A stretch of 27,882 bases of DNA from CAZEHJ01 sp964512485 (GCA_964512485.1 CAZEHJ010000050.1:1-27882), one strand, 5' to 3'; counted from the first letter of the stretch, positions 1-7,732 are shown. Made by a program: numbers and translations. The notes: generated by a model not told the origin, from the sequence alone.

Positions 1-1263
1 CTGGGGCCGCTTTCTGGATTAGACGCTCAGCAATCTCAATATGCAGCGGCCGTCAGAACTTTGGGAGATCAGGCGCAGTCGACCTTCATCCTTGTAACAA
101 GACCTGAGAGGTCCGCGCTGGCGGAAGCCGGAAAAACAAGTGAGGATCTTTCCGGACTAGGACTTCTTAATCAGGCGCTGGTTGTAAATGGTGTGTTGAA
201 TGGTGAAAGCAGTGACGATCCGCTCGCGAATGCAATAGTTCGGCGTCAAGATCAGGCGCTATCCGAAACGCCGGAGTCAATCAAAAGACTACAAACTGAC
301 TTCATCACGCTCCGATCCCACAATTTGCTTGGCCTCGATGCATTGAGAAGTTTAATAAGTGGAGAATGCCGACATCCAGAGGTAAACGCCACATCCTTCC
401 CGATTCCGCAGACCCCCTCCTTGTCCGAGCTGACCGAGCAAGTCGAACGGGAAGGTCATGGGCTTATTTTGGTGATGGGAAAAGGTGGGGTCGGGAAAAC
501 AACGGTGGCGGCAGCCATTGCGACAGAACTTGCACTTCAAGGCAATCAAGTTCATTTGTCGACGACAGACCCTGCTGCACACATTCAAGATGTCGCCGGT
601 GAAATTGATGGGCTTTCGGTCAGTCGGATAGATCCGAAGGAAGTAACAGAACAGTACATCCGGAAAGTACTCGAAACAAAAGGTTCTCAACTTGATGATG
701 CAGGGAGGAAGCTACTTGAGGAAGATCTGAAGAGTCCCTGTACGGAAGAAGTCGCAGTGTTTAACGCTTTTTCCGCGGTTGTGAGAGAGGCTGCTCGTGG
801 ATTTGTCGTGCTTGACACCGCCCCAACTGGTCACACATTGCTTCTGTTGGACCAGACTGGGGCATACCACAAAGAGGTTCTGAGAAACACTCAGCTAAAC
901 GCAGACGCAATCACTACTCCGTTGATGCGGTTGCAGGACCCCAGCTACACTCGGCTGATTGTGGTGACTCTTCCTGAAACAACTCCCGTAACGGAAGCAG
1001 AAGAATTGCAAGAGGACCTTGCACGTGCTGGAATAAATCCATTTGCATGGGTAATCAACCAATCTCTCTCTGCTTCAGACACATCGGACCCGATTTTGTC
1101 ATCTCGGGCTCAAGCTGAAGGGGAATTGATCCATCGGGTCATCACGAAGCTCTCAGATCGAACCGTTATTTTGCCAGTCGAGCCGGATGCTCCCGTAGGG
1201 GTAGAACGACTATCAGATTTGGCAAAGGGACGAATCTCTCACTCCAATCTGCAGCTTGGCTAA
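1..1263 (+). CDS. arsA: Arsenite-transporting ATPase ArsA, C-terminal part (5' end outside window)
   Basis: ArsA is the cytosolic ATPase that drives the arsenite efflux pump and is normally a tandem duplication of two nucleotide-binding halves of about 580 residues in all. The reading frame is open from base 1, so the gene starts upstream; the TTG at 61 is only an internal codon. What is visible is the tail of the first half (about 110 residues), a linker, and the whole second half. The second half has a deviant P-loop GKGGVGKTT (478-504), the motif STTDPAAH just after it, and the ArsA signature DTAPTGHTL (from 814). The context SPCTEEVAVF (Cys codon 739-741) matches the position of the arsenite-binding Cys422 of the E. 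coli protein. The stop at 1261-1263 is followed after 1 nt by the next gene, implying one transcript. The family call is firm; the pump partner (ArsB or Acr3) is not in the window. Confidence 0.95.
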   Translation: MGPLSGLDAQQSQYAAAVRTLGDQAQSTFILVTRPERSALAEAGKTSEDLSGLGLLNQALVVNGVLNGESSDDPLANAIVRRQDQALSETPESIKRLQTDFITLRSHNLLGLDALRSLISGECRHPEVNATSFPIPQTPSLSELTEQVEREGHGLILVMGKGGVGKTTVAAAIATELALQGNQVHLSTTDPAAHIQDVAGEIDGLSVSRIDPKEVTEQYIRKVLETKGSQLDDAGRKLLEEDLKSPCTEEVAVFNAFSAVVREAARGFVVLDTAPTGHTLLLLDQTGAYHKEVLRNTQLNADAITTPLMRLQDPSYTRLIVVTLPETTPVTEAEELQEDLARAGINPFAWVINQSLSASDTSDPILSSRAQAEGELIHRVITKLSDRTVILPVEPDAPVGVERLSDLAKGRISHSNLQLG

Positions 1264-1264
1264 C

Positions 1265-2071
1265 ATGACAACCAAAATTGCCATCTTTTCGGACATTCAC
1301 GCCAACTTGCCCGCGCTCGAAGCAGTCCTTGATGACATAGACCAAAAAGCGAATGAGGGGCAGATTGATTCAGTCTACTGCCTTGGAGATCTCGTTGGAT
1401 ATGCGACTTGGCCGAACGAAGTTGTCGAGACAATCAAGAAACGTGGTATACCGACTATTGCTGGTAACTACGATGAAGGTGTTGGATTGCATTCTGACGA
1501 TTGTGGATGTGCATATCAGACCGAAGAGGACCAGCAACGAGGTTCACAGAGTATCTCGTATACCAACGAGACAGTATCTGACAACACCAGACGATATTTG
1601 CGGTCTCTTCCAAGTCATTTGAGGATCTCTTTAGTAGCTCCGCGGCAGCGAAGCGCCGATCCAATCAATATTCTGATGGTTCACGGAAGTCCCCGACGGA
1701 TCAACGAGTATCTGTTCGAAAATCGTCCAGATTCTTCTTTTCAGCGAATAATGAACAAAGCTGATGCAGACGTAATGCTTTTCGGACACACCCACAAACC
1801 TTACCACAAGGTACTTGCTGAAAGCGTTGATGGAGTACCAACCAGGCATCGACATGTGGTAAACACCGGTTCCGTTGGAAAGCCGAAGGACGGAGATTCA
1901 AGAGCAGGTTATGTGATTCTATCTGTCGATGCGGAAGTGCCGAAAACAACTCCAACATATTGTACGAGTAAGATTGTGCGCGTTAACTACGACATTGAAA
2001 AGGCAGCTACAGCAATAGAGTCCAGTATCCTTCCAAATGAATTTGCTGGTATGTTGAGAGCTGGTCGATGA
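1265..2071 (+). CDS. Calcineurin-like metallophosphoesterase linked to arsA
   Basis: This is a 268-residue cytosolic metallophosphoesterase of the YfcE/MJ0936-like type. The dinuclear metal site is complete: SDIHAN (Asp10, His12), GDLVGY (Asp42), GNYDEG (Asn68), the later HGSP and GHTHKPY. ATG at 1265 was chosen over a TTG at 1256 because family members begin right before the first beta strand (KIAIFSDIH). It lies 1 nt after arsA, so the two are almost surely co-transcribed. Between the metal motifs is a short insert with Cys-Gly-Cys (DDCGCAY, about residues 79-85), a feature I associate with a subgroup of this family. The natural substrate is unknown; a role in arsenic handling is inferred only from position. 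Confidence 0.85.
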   Translation: MTTKIAIFSDIHANLPALEAVLDDIDQKANEGQIDSVYCLGDLVGYATWPNEVVETIKKRGIPTIAGNYDEGVGLHSDDCGCAYQTEEDQQRGSQSISYTNETVSDNTRRYLRSLPSHLRISLVAPRQRSADPINILMVHGSPRRINEYLFENRPDSSFQRIMNKADADVMLFGHTHKPYHKVLAESVDGVPTRHRHVVNTGSVGKPKDGDSRAGYVILSVDAEVPKTTPTYCTSKIVRVNYDIEKAATAIESSILPNEFAGMLRAGR

Positions 2072-2295
2072 GTTCCTCTCTGGTGTGGATCCATTCTGGT
2101 GAGTGAAGACTAGAATAGGGTCACCTTATCCCCGATCTCTCGAATCACGAATCCAGAAATAACCTGTCCGAGTCGCAGGCAAATTCTCCACGAATTGATC
2201 GTGTGATACCCCACAGATCGACCAAATCTTGTGCCCACAATCCTTTTGGTGTTCGGTTTTCGCCTACATGCGCCACCGGGGTATTCTGTCAGGCT

Positions 2296-2309
2296 ATTTC
2301 CCGGGAAAT
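2296..2309. promoter_or_regulatory. Perfect 14-bp palindrome upstream of the arsenic sensor genes
   Basis: ATTTCCCGGGAAAT reads identically on both strands and lies 90 bp before the ATG of the AioX-like gene. A perfect palindrome of this length is uncommon by chance and could be an operator for a dimeric regulator. Its size and position fit, but no binding family is recognised, so the function is inference. Confidence 0.35.
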
Positions 2310-2341
2310 GTCCATTCTACCCCGTGGAGAGACCGCCCTTG

Positions 2342-2355
2342 TTGAATTCATTCAA
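2342..2355. promoter_or_regulatory. Inverted repeat TTGAAT-2-ATTCAA
   Basis: Two perfect 6-bp arms are separated by 2 nt and lie 44 bp before the ATG of the AioX-like gene. A weaker repeat of the same kind, TTGTG-2-CACAA, sits at 2229-2240. Either could be a protein-binding site near the promoter; the evidence is symmetry only. Confidence 0.25.
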
Positions 2356-2399
2356 GGTCGGTAGGAAACCAGATTGATTCACAACCGCTCCAGAATCCC

Positions 2400-3323
2400 A
2401 TGAGAGTTTTCATATGCCCGCCGATTTCTAAGTGTGGTTCTGGAGTTCGAATCATTTTTATCGCCGTCATCTTTTTGATGGCTGGCTGTACCTGGTCAGC
2501 TGAACACGTATCCGACGATGCCAGTCTCCTCGACCTGACCGACACGGTTGATCTGCCACCTCCCGGTTTCAAGTACGATGAAGCGCCTTTGCGCGTCGCA
2601 ATTGCGGCGATGACTTCACCCAAAGAAACATTCGTCTACTACGAGGAACTGCTCCACTACCTGGGAGAACACCTTGACAGGCCGATACGGATGGAGCAGC
2701 GAAAAACCTACCAGGAGGTGAACGACCTTCTTGAGTTGGAGGCCATTGAATTGGCCTTCATCTGTACGGGAGCATATCTCACTGCTCGAGAGGAATTCCC
2801 TGTTCATCTACTGGGCGTTCCCGTCATCAAAGGCCGAAACGTATACAACGCTTACATCATTGCGAACCGAAACGTATCAGTAGAAACGTTTTCAGACCTG
2901 CGCGGAAGGTCCTTTGCCTTCACTGATCCACTCTCTAATTCAGGGCATCACTTCCTGGCATCCAAATTGCGGGAAATGGGAGAATCACCCGAGCATTTCT
3001 TCTCGTCGACTGTTTTCTCCGGGGGACATGATTACTCGATCCTGTCGGTGGCAAACGGAGTCGTGGATGCTGCAACGGTTGACGGTCTGGTCTTCGAATA
3101 CATGATGTCGCAACAGCCGGAGATCCTGCGAAATGTAAAGGTGATAACTGTTTCAAGAGATTTTGGTATGCCGCCAATCGTGATGCATGGAGCCGCATCT
3201 GATTCCCTGAAAGCTGCCATCTCAGACATTCTTTTCTCAATGCACGAAGATCCTGCGGGTGCCGCGATTTTGAAACCCTTACTGATTGATCGATTTCAGG
3301 AGGCACGAGTCTCAGATTATTGA
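2400..3323 (+). CDS. AioX/ArxX-like periplasmic arsenic-sensing lipoprotein (PhnD-type)
   Basis: This is a 307-residue periplasmic binding protein of the PhnD/phosphonate-type fold. In aio and arx systems such a protein (AioX, ArxX) binds arsenic oxyanion and signals to a membrane kinase. The N-terminus has basic residues, a hydrophobic stretch (about residues 17-28) and a lipobox ending MAGC (Cys30), so it should be lipid-anchored. The mature part has PhnD-like features: a start near LRVAIAAM, a segment ending ELAFICTGAYL, and later SFAFTDPLSNSGHHF. Cys122 in ICTGAY is in the region where AioX carries its arsenite-binding cysteine, which makes it the main candidate ligand. The start is the ATG at 2400; no good ribosome site precedes it. 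Its stop overlaps the possible TTG start of the kinase. The fold is well supported; arsenic as ligand is inferred from the neighbours. Confidence 0.82.
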   Translation: MRVFICPPISKCGSGVRIIFIAVIFLMAGCTWSAEHVSDDASLLDLTDTVDLPPPGFKYDEAPLRVAIAAMTSPKETFVYYEELLHYLGEHLDRPIRMEQRKTYQEVNDLLELEAIELAFICTGAYLTAREEFPVHLLGVPVIKGRNVYNAYIIANRNVSVETFSDLRGRSFAFTDPLSNSGHHFLASKLREMGESPEHFFSSTVFSGGHDYSILSVANGVVDAATVDGLVFEYMMSQQPEILRNVKVITVSRDFGMPPIVMHGAASDSLKAAISDILFSMHEDPAGAAILKPLLIDRFQEARVSDY

Positions 3324-3364
3324 GGCAGTTTGCAACGGAAAATCATCAACAAGCTTGTCGGAAG

Positions 3365-4897
3365 ATGACAGAACGATCACAAAACGATATTAATATCTCC
3401 CTGTTCTGGAAGTTTACTCTCGCGCTGGTGTTGGTTGTGTTCGTATTTGGAACCGTTAATCTACTTCTGATTCGCGCCAAAGTAAGGGTGGGATTGGAGA
3501 TGGCATCGGCGCAGCTCGGTATCACGATATCTGATATGCTGGCGAATGAATCTGTCGAACCAATGCTTTACGATGATCTGGTTGGGTTGAATAATCGGAT
3601 TCGGTCAGCCATGAGCAGAGATTCGACCATCGCTTTCGTGTACGTCAGGAATGGCACTGATGACATAGTCATCCATACGTTCGAGTCGGGATTTCCCAGG
3701 GATCTTCTCTCTTCAGATCCGGTGCGATCTGACTCAGTGGTATCGATACGACTTTTCAGTGCATCTGAGCAGATGGGCGGGATTATTCGGGAGTTTCGCG
3801 CCCCCATATTGAATGGGCGTTTGGGCTCGATGCATGTTGGCATGTTCGAAGGTGCTATTCAGAATGAGGTCAGAAGCATTACGGAAGTGTTTCTCGCCAT
3901 GGTGGTCATCTTCTTGATTCTCGGAATTCTGGGAGCGGTAGGATTCTCTCACGTAATCACTACGCCAATCAAAGCCATCTCAAATGTGGCAAACAAACTG
4001 AACCTTCAGGATCTTCAAGATGGAAAGCACGCACGTGTTGGAATAGGGGGAGGAAGCCGCGGAGTCAGCAAATATCGAATTGTGGATGAGGTGAATATCC
4101 TGGCAGATACCTTCAATTCCATGCTGGAAAGGCTTGAAACTGCACATCAGGATCTCGATCTCGCGCAAAAAGTGCTGGTTCGATCTGAGAAAATGGCGAC
4201 TGTAGGTACTTTTGCCTCTGGTGTGGCCCACGAAATCAACAATCCTCTGGCCGGCCTTCAGAACTGTGTCAAGCGGATATCCCGTGATCCGGACAATCTG
4301 GCACAGAACAGAAAGTACCTGGTGATGATGACTGAAGCCCTCCACAGAATTGAAAGCGTCGTTCAAGAACTTTTGGATTACACGCGAATGGATGAAAAAC
4401 TTTATCACAGCCTGAACTGCAAGACTATAATTGAAAAATCCGTTCGCCTTGTCTCGTTCAATCTTGAAGAGTCCGGAGTAGATCTGGATCTTGATCCCTC
4501 TTGCGAAACGACCTGGTTGACCGGAAATGAAGGTCAATTGCAACAGGTCTTGATAAACCTGTTCATCAACGCAATCCACTCAATCCAGGAGCGGGTCGTC
4601 TCAGATCCCGAAAGCGAGCGGAGAATCCGGGTGTGGTGCTCGACATCAAATGATATGGCTGAAATTGCCATATCAGATACGGGGAATGGTATGACTCCGG
4701 AAATAATCGCTCGCATCTTCGATCCTTTCTATTCAACCAAAAGTGCAGGAAAGGGTACCGGCCTCGGTCTTGCCATCAGCCAGAAGATCGCCGATGCGCA
4801 CGGGGGGAGCATTCGTGTAGCATCGCAACCGAATACCGGCACGACCATGAAACTTTATATTCCAGTAGCCACTCGAGAAATTCCTGAATACTCATGA
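3365..4897 (+). CDS. Membrane sensor histidine kinase (AioS/ArxS/ArrS-like)
   Basis: This is a 510-residue sensor kinase, counted from the ATG at 3365. A TTG at 3320, which overlaps the previous stop, would add 15 residues, and translational coupling makes it a real alternative. Order of parts: transmembrane helix 1 (about 14-36), a periplasmic sensor of about 135 residues, transmembrane helix 2 (about 173-195), HAMP-like linker, HisKA with GVAHEINNPL (phospho-acceptor His289), then an HATPase domain. The ATPase shows an N-box (NLFINAIHSI), a G1 box (DTGNGM), an F-box (FDPFYSTK) and a G2 box (GTGLGLAI). The periplasmic segment contains no cysteine, so direct thiol sensing of arsenite is unlikely. 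The signal probably comes from the lipoprotein encoded just before it. The partner regulator gene follows after 27 nt. Confidence 0.9.
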   Translation: MTERSQNDINISLFWKFTLALVLVVFVFGTVNLLLIRAKVRVGLEMASAQLGITISDMLANESVEPMLYDDLVGLNNRIRSAMSRDSTIAFVYVRNGTDDIVIHTFESGFPRDLLSSDPVRSDSVVSIRLFSASEQMGGIIREFRAPILNGRLGSMHVGMFEGAIQNEVRSITEVFLAMVVIFLILGILGAVGFSHVITTPIKAISNVANKLNLQDLQDGKHARVGIGGGSRGVSKYRIVDEVNILADTFNSMLERLETAHQDLDLAQKVLVRSEKMATVGTFASGVAHEINNPLAGLQNCVKRISRDPDNLAQNRKYLVMMTEALHRIESVVQELLDYTRMDEKLYHSLNCKTIIEKSVRLVSFNLEESGVDLDLDPSCETTWLTGNEGQLQQVLINLFINAIHSIQERVVSDPESERRIRVWCSTSNDMAEIAISDTGNGMTPEIIARIFDPFYSTKSAGKGTGLGLAISQKIADAHGGSIRVASQPNTGTTMKLYIPVATREIPEYS

Positions 4898-4924
4898 AGA
4901 TCTCAGTTTCAGAAAAGAAGTAGC

Positions 4925-6280
4925 ATGTTCAATCTCAGTATTGTTCTCGTTGAGGATGAAGATATCCTGCGTGTCTCCCTGACGGACGAGCTGATGGATG
5001 CAGGATTTGTCGTCAGGGATTTTTCCAATCCTCTTGACGCGCTCAAATCGATAGAGGCCGATGCCCCCGATGTAGTGATAACGGATATCCGCCTTCCCTA
5101 TATGAGTGGGCTTGAATTACTGAAAGAGTTGAAAGCGGAGCAGAATGCTATCTGTGTGATCGTCATGACCGCTTATGGTTCAGTCGACCTGGCAGTGGAC
5201 GCGATGAAAAATGGCGCGTATGACTTCATTACCAAACCTTTCGAGACAGAAGAAATTCTTCTCCTTCTCGAACGCGTAGCGGAATTGAGGTCCATCCGAG
5301 AGGAGAATAAGCAACTTCAACGTCGACTCGAGACTCAGTACGATTTGACCAGCTATGTCGGCACATCCCCGGAGACGGCCAGACTGCTTCAAGATCTGCA
5401 GACCGTGGCTCCAACGCCGTCCACCGTTTTGATCACCGGAGAAACGGGAACAGGGAAAGAATTGGTCGCAAATCTTGTTCACCAGTGTAGCCCACGGGCA
5501 AAGCGGCCATTCATATCGGTCAGTTGTGCAATTCTCTCACGAGATGTGATTGAGAGTGAGTTATTCGGGCACGAAAAAGGTGCGTTCACAGGTGCCACTG
5601 AATCCAGGACCGGTAGGTTTGAGGCCTCGAGTGGGGGGACGATTTACCTCGATGACATAGATGATATCCCATTGGATATCCAGGTGAAACTTCTTCGGGT
5701 TCTTGAGGAGAGACTGGTCGAGCGGGTTGGCGGGAGTGGGCCGATTGCGGTTGACTTGAGGGTTGTGGCATCGACGAAGGCAGACCTGTTGAAAATGGTT
5801 CATGAAGGAACATTCAGGGAAGATCTGTTCTACAGACTGAATGTGTTTCCTTTGCACATTGCTCCCCTCAGAAGTCGGACTCAGGATATCCAGGAATTGA
5901 TCCGGTTTTTTTCGGAACGATTCAACAGGGCGAATCCTCTGCTTCTTTCGGAAAATGTTCTGAAACGACTTCTCGGATACTCCTGGCCCGGAAACGTGCG
6001 AGAGCTCAGAAATGTGATGGAAAGACTGGAGTTGTTTTCTCAATCCCAGAGCATTCAGATCGACCATCTTCCGCTTGAGATTCAAAAGGCCAGCAACGCG
6101 ATTCTCGATCGAAAGAGAGACTCCGACCTTCCGCTACCCGCCCTTCTGACTGAATTCGAGGAGGGAATCATTCGAAGAGCCCTCGAAAGTGTCGGCGGTC
6201 ATCAAGGAAAGGCCGCGAAGCAGCTGGGCGTACCAACGTCCACCCTTCGGACCAAGATGGAAAAATACGGCCTTATCTAA
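4925..6280 (+). CDS. NtrC-family sigma-54 activator, response regulator of the arsenic sensor (AioR/ArrR-like)
   Basis: This is a 451-residue response regulator that activates RNA polymerase containing sigma-54. The receiver domain (1-120) has the acidic pair Glu10/Asp11, phospho-acceptor Asp54 (TDIRLP), Thr82 and Lys104. The AAA+ domain has Walker A GETGTGKE (172-179), the sigma-54 contact loop GAFTGA (219-224), Walker B in GGTIYLDDID (237-246) and the WPGNVREL motif. A Fis-type helix-turn-helix closes the protein (about 410-449, GHQGKAAKQLGVPTSTLRTK). The ATG at 4925 follows a purine-rich stretch (4911-4919). The intact GAFTGA implies a sigma-54 promoter as target, and a strong one lies about 240 bp downstream of this gene with repeats suited to its helix-turn-helix. 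It should be phosphorylated by the kinase encoded upstream. Confidence 0.93.
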   Translation: MFNLSIVLVEDEDILRVSLTDELMDAGFVVRDFSNPLDALKSIEADAPDVVITDIRLPYMSGLELLKELKAEQNAICVIVMTAYGSVDLAVDAMKNGAYDFITKPFETEEILLLLERVAELRSIREENKQLQRRLETQYDLTSYVGTSPETARLLQDLQTVAPTPSTVLITGETGTGKELVANLVHQCSPRAKRPFISVSCAILSRDVIESELFGHEKGAFTGATESRTGRFEASSGGTIYLDDIDDIPLDIQVKLLRVLEERLVERVGGSGPIAVDLRVVASTKADLLKMVHEGTFREDLFYRLNVFPLHIAPLRSRTQDIQELIRFFSERFNRANPLLLSENVLKRLLGYSWPGNVRELRNVMERLELFSQSQSIQIDHLPLEIQKASNAILDRKRDSDLPLPALLTEFEEGIIRRALESVGGHQGKAAKQLGVPTSTLRTKMEKYGLI

Positions 6281-6386
6281 AAGGGAGACCGGGCAGTTCT
6301 TGCTCCACGGTTGAAACCGCCTTGATTGTGATCTCGATTAACGGAATTTCGAAATTTCTAACGGGATTCCGCGAATAACACGTCGT

Positions 6387-6458
6387 CACAACCACAGCTT
6401 GGAAAGTTGTACAACGAATCGTCAAAAAAAGGCAAAGTTGTAAGCTGTTCAATTACAA
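6387..6458 (+). promoter_or_regulatory. Candidate upstream activator sites for the NtrC-type regulator
   Basis: The core is a perfect 10-bp palindrome GTTGTACAAC (6406-6415). A second site has arms TTGTAA (6438-6443) and TTACAA (6453-6458), and an extra half-site CACAAC is at 6387-6392. The 9-mer AAAGTTGTA occurs at 6403-6411 and again at 6434-6442. The offset is 31 bp, about three helical turns, which would place both copies on the same DNA face. They lie roughly 75-130 bp upstream of the -24 element, the normal range for NtrC-type activators. Binding by the adjacent regulator is inference. Confidence 0.6.
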
Positions 6459-6515
6459 AGATTAAGGTGATTTGGTCGTAAAACAGGAAATGGAAAAACT
6501 CTACACGGGTAATTC

Positions 6516-6530
6516 TGGCATTTGCTTTGC
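6516..6530 (+). promoter_or_regulatory. Sigma-54 (-24/-12) promoter of the arr operon
   Basis: TGGCATT-TGCT-TTGC matches the sigma-54 consensus TGGCACG-N4-TTGC at 13 or more informative features' worth of spacing and core: GG at 6517-6518 and GC at 6529-6530 are separated by exactly 10 nt. The start of transcription is expected near 6541-6543, about 50 nt before the porin ATG. A gene for a GAFTGA-type activator ends 236 bp upstream. This is a strong call for a pattern-only site. Confidence 0.78.
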
Positions 6531-6592
6531 CTTGAATGATGTAACTGGTATTCAAACCAAAGAGTCATTCAATATTTCCTTGTAATAGTGCC

Positions 6593-7645
6593 ATGAATTC
6601 TACTCATCACAATGCACCCAAAGTCAGCCGCTGGCTAATTGTCAGCTCCGTGCTGATTGCCATTCTGTTCTTGTCAACCGAAAGAGCCAACGCACAGTCT
6701 CCCAAATTCAGCGGGTATGTCTACAGCGACGCCTACTATGTCGCTTCCAGTCATGTCGACGATCTCGCCGGTCAAGGCGGACTCTGGTATCGCCGGATAT
6801 ATCTGACCATGGATCAGTCTATCAATGACAACTGGTCCACGCGCCTGCGGTACGAAATGGCTCAGCCCGGGGATTTCGAATCGAAAAGCAAAATGGCACC
6901 TGTAGTCAAAGATGCCTACCTGAAATGGAAAGGTGAAAAGCAGGAGGTACTCATTGGTATTTCAGGTACTCCTACTTTCAGCGTGGCTGAGGGTATATGG
7001 GGTTACAGATCAGTAGAAAAAACTCCTCTTGATCTCTACAAGTTCGGCTCATCACGTGACATCGGTGTGGCTGTCAAAGGAAAGCTGGGATCCGACAATA
7101 CGGGTGCCTATCACTTCATGGTCGGCAATGGATCCGGCAACAGTTCTGAGAACAACAAAGGCAAAATGGCGATGGGCTCCCTGCAGTTTAATCCTGCAGA
7201 CGGAGTGACAGTCGAAGCCTACGGAGACTTCGTTAGTGTCTCGGAAGACACGGATAATTACACAATCCGCGGCGCGGCATTCTATGTCAAGGATTCGGGG
7301 CGTTTTGGAGCAGAGTTCACTCGCAAGACAATACAAACACAGGATGTCGACGACGAGAGCTTCGATGTGCTGTCTTTCTTTGCAGCTCGGAAGGTGAACG
7401 ATCAAGCCACAGTGTTTGGCCGCTTCGATCACCAGTTTCAGGAAAATCCCAAAGCTGGAGGTATTGCTTACTTCCCGTTTGCAAGCGCTTCTGAAACCAG
7501 CTTCATCATTGCTGGTCTGGATTACACTATTGCCAAGAACGTGCACTTCATCCCAAATATCGAATTTGCGATGTATTCAGCGGTCGAGGGCGACGCGCCT
7601 GAGTCAGATGTGCTGGCGCGCTTGACTGTCTATTACAAATTCTAA
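6593..7645 (+). CDS. Outer-membrane porin, first gene of the arr operon
   Basis: This is a 350-residue outer-membrane beta-barrel protein. It has a Sec signal peptide with a hydrophobic core at about 13-28 and likely cleavage after ANA (residue 34). The mature part alternates polar and aromatic strands (FSGYVYSDAYYV, WSTRLRYEMAQP, FGAEFTRKTIQT) and ends with a C-terminal phenylalanine (TVYYKF), the usual barrel-assembly signal. No specific substrate family is recognised; it broadly resembles phosphate-selective (OprO/P-like) and other single-chain porins. It is the first gene after the sigma-54 promoter and lies on the same strand as the reductase genes. A role in letting arsenate in, or arsenite out, across the outer membrane is therefore a reasonable inference. 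A hairpin separates it from arrC. Confidence 0.78.
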   Translation: MNSTHHNAPKVSRWLIVSSVLIAILFLSTERANAQSPKFSGYVYSDAYYVASSHVDDLAGQGGLWYRRIYLTMDQSINDNWSTRLRYEMAQPGDFESKSKMAPVVKDAYLKWKGEKQEVLIGISGTPTFSVAEGIWGYRSVEKTPLDLYKFGSSRDIGVAVKGKLGSDNTGAYHFMVGNGSGNSSENNKGKMAMGSLQFNPADGVTVEAYGDFVSVSEDTDNYTIRGAAFYVKDSGRFGAEFTRKTIQTQDVDDESFDVLSFFAARKVNDQATVFGRFDHQFQENPKAGGIAYFPFASASETSFIIAGLDYTIAKNVHFIPNIEFAMYSAVEGDAPESDVLARLTVYYKF

Positions 7646-7657
7646 CACTCCGGATCA

Positions 7658-7692
7658 TCTGTCTGAGGAGGCTGATCGCCTCCTCAGACAGA
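7658..7692 (+). terminator. Strong hairpin between porin gene and arrC (attenuator or processing stem)
   Basis: Two perfect 15-bp arms (7658-7672 and 7678-7692) surround a 5-nt loop TGATC. The hairpin starts 13 nt after the porin stop and ends 40 nt before the arrC ATG. No T-run follows (next bases GTTATTGG), so it is not a classical intrinsic terminator. A partial terminator, or a stabilising 3' end for the porin message, would let the porin be made in excess over the enzyme. Confidence 0.65.
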
Positions 7693-7732
7693 GTTATTGG
7701 CCTGGCAAAGCGACATCAATCGGAGAATCAAC

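Larger units (their letters stand above)
2072..2399. other. 328-bp intergenic region between arsA operon and arsenic sensor genes
   Basis: I see no open reading frame with coding character here and no T-tract terminator after the phosphoesterase gene. It holds three symmetrical elements, listed separately: a spaced inverted repeat at 2229-2240, a perfect 14-bp palindrome at 2296-2309 and a spaced inverted repeat at 2342-2355. I found no convincing sigma-54 (GG-N10-GC) or clear sigma-70 promoter. The promoter of the sensor genes must nevertheless lie here or upstream, since the following three genes are packed together. Confidence 0.6.
6281..6592. other. 312-bp regulatory region before the arr operon
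   Basis: No gene is seen here. The region holds repeated GTTGT/ACAAC half-sites (6387-6458) and a sigma-54 promoter (6516-6530), both listed separately. The transcribed leader to the porin ATG would be about 50 nt, with no obvious ribosome-binding site before that ATG. Confidence 0.7.

Noticed and set aside
1256..1264. TTG at 1256 as start of the metallophosphoesterase
   Set aside because: It would add only three residues and overlap the arsA stop; ATG at 1265 fits the family start.
3980..4579. Minus-strand open frame of 199 codons inside the histidine kinase gene
   Set aside because: It is antisense to the HAMP, HisKA and N-box coding region; there is no family signature and no ribosome site.
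7658..7692. Classical intrinsic terminator after the porin gene
   Set aside because: The stem is strong but not followed by a T-run, so full termination is unlikely; kept as an attenuator or processing stem.
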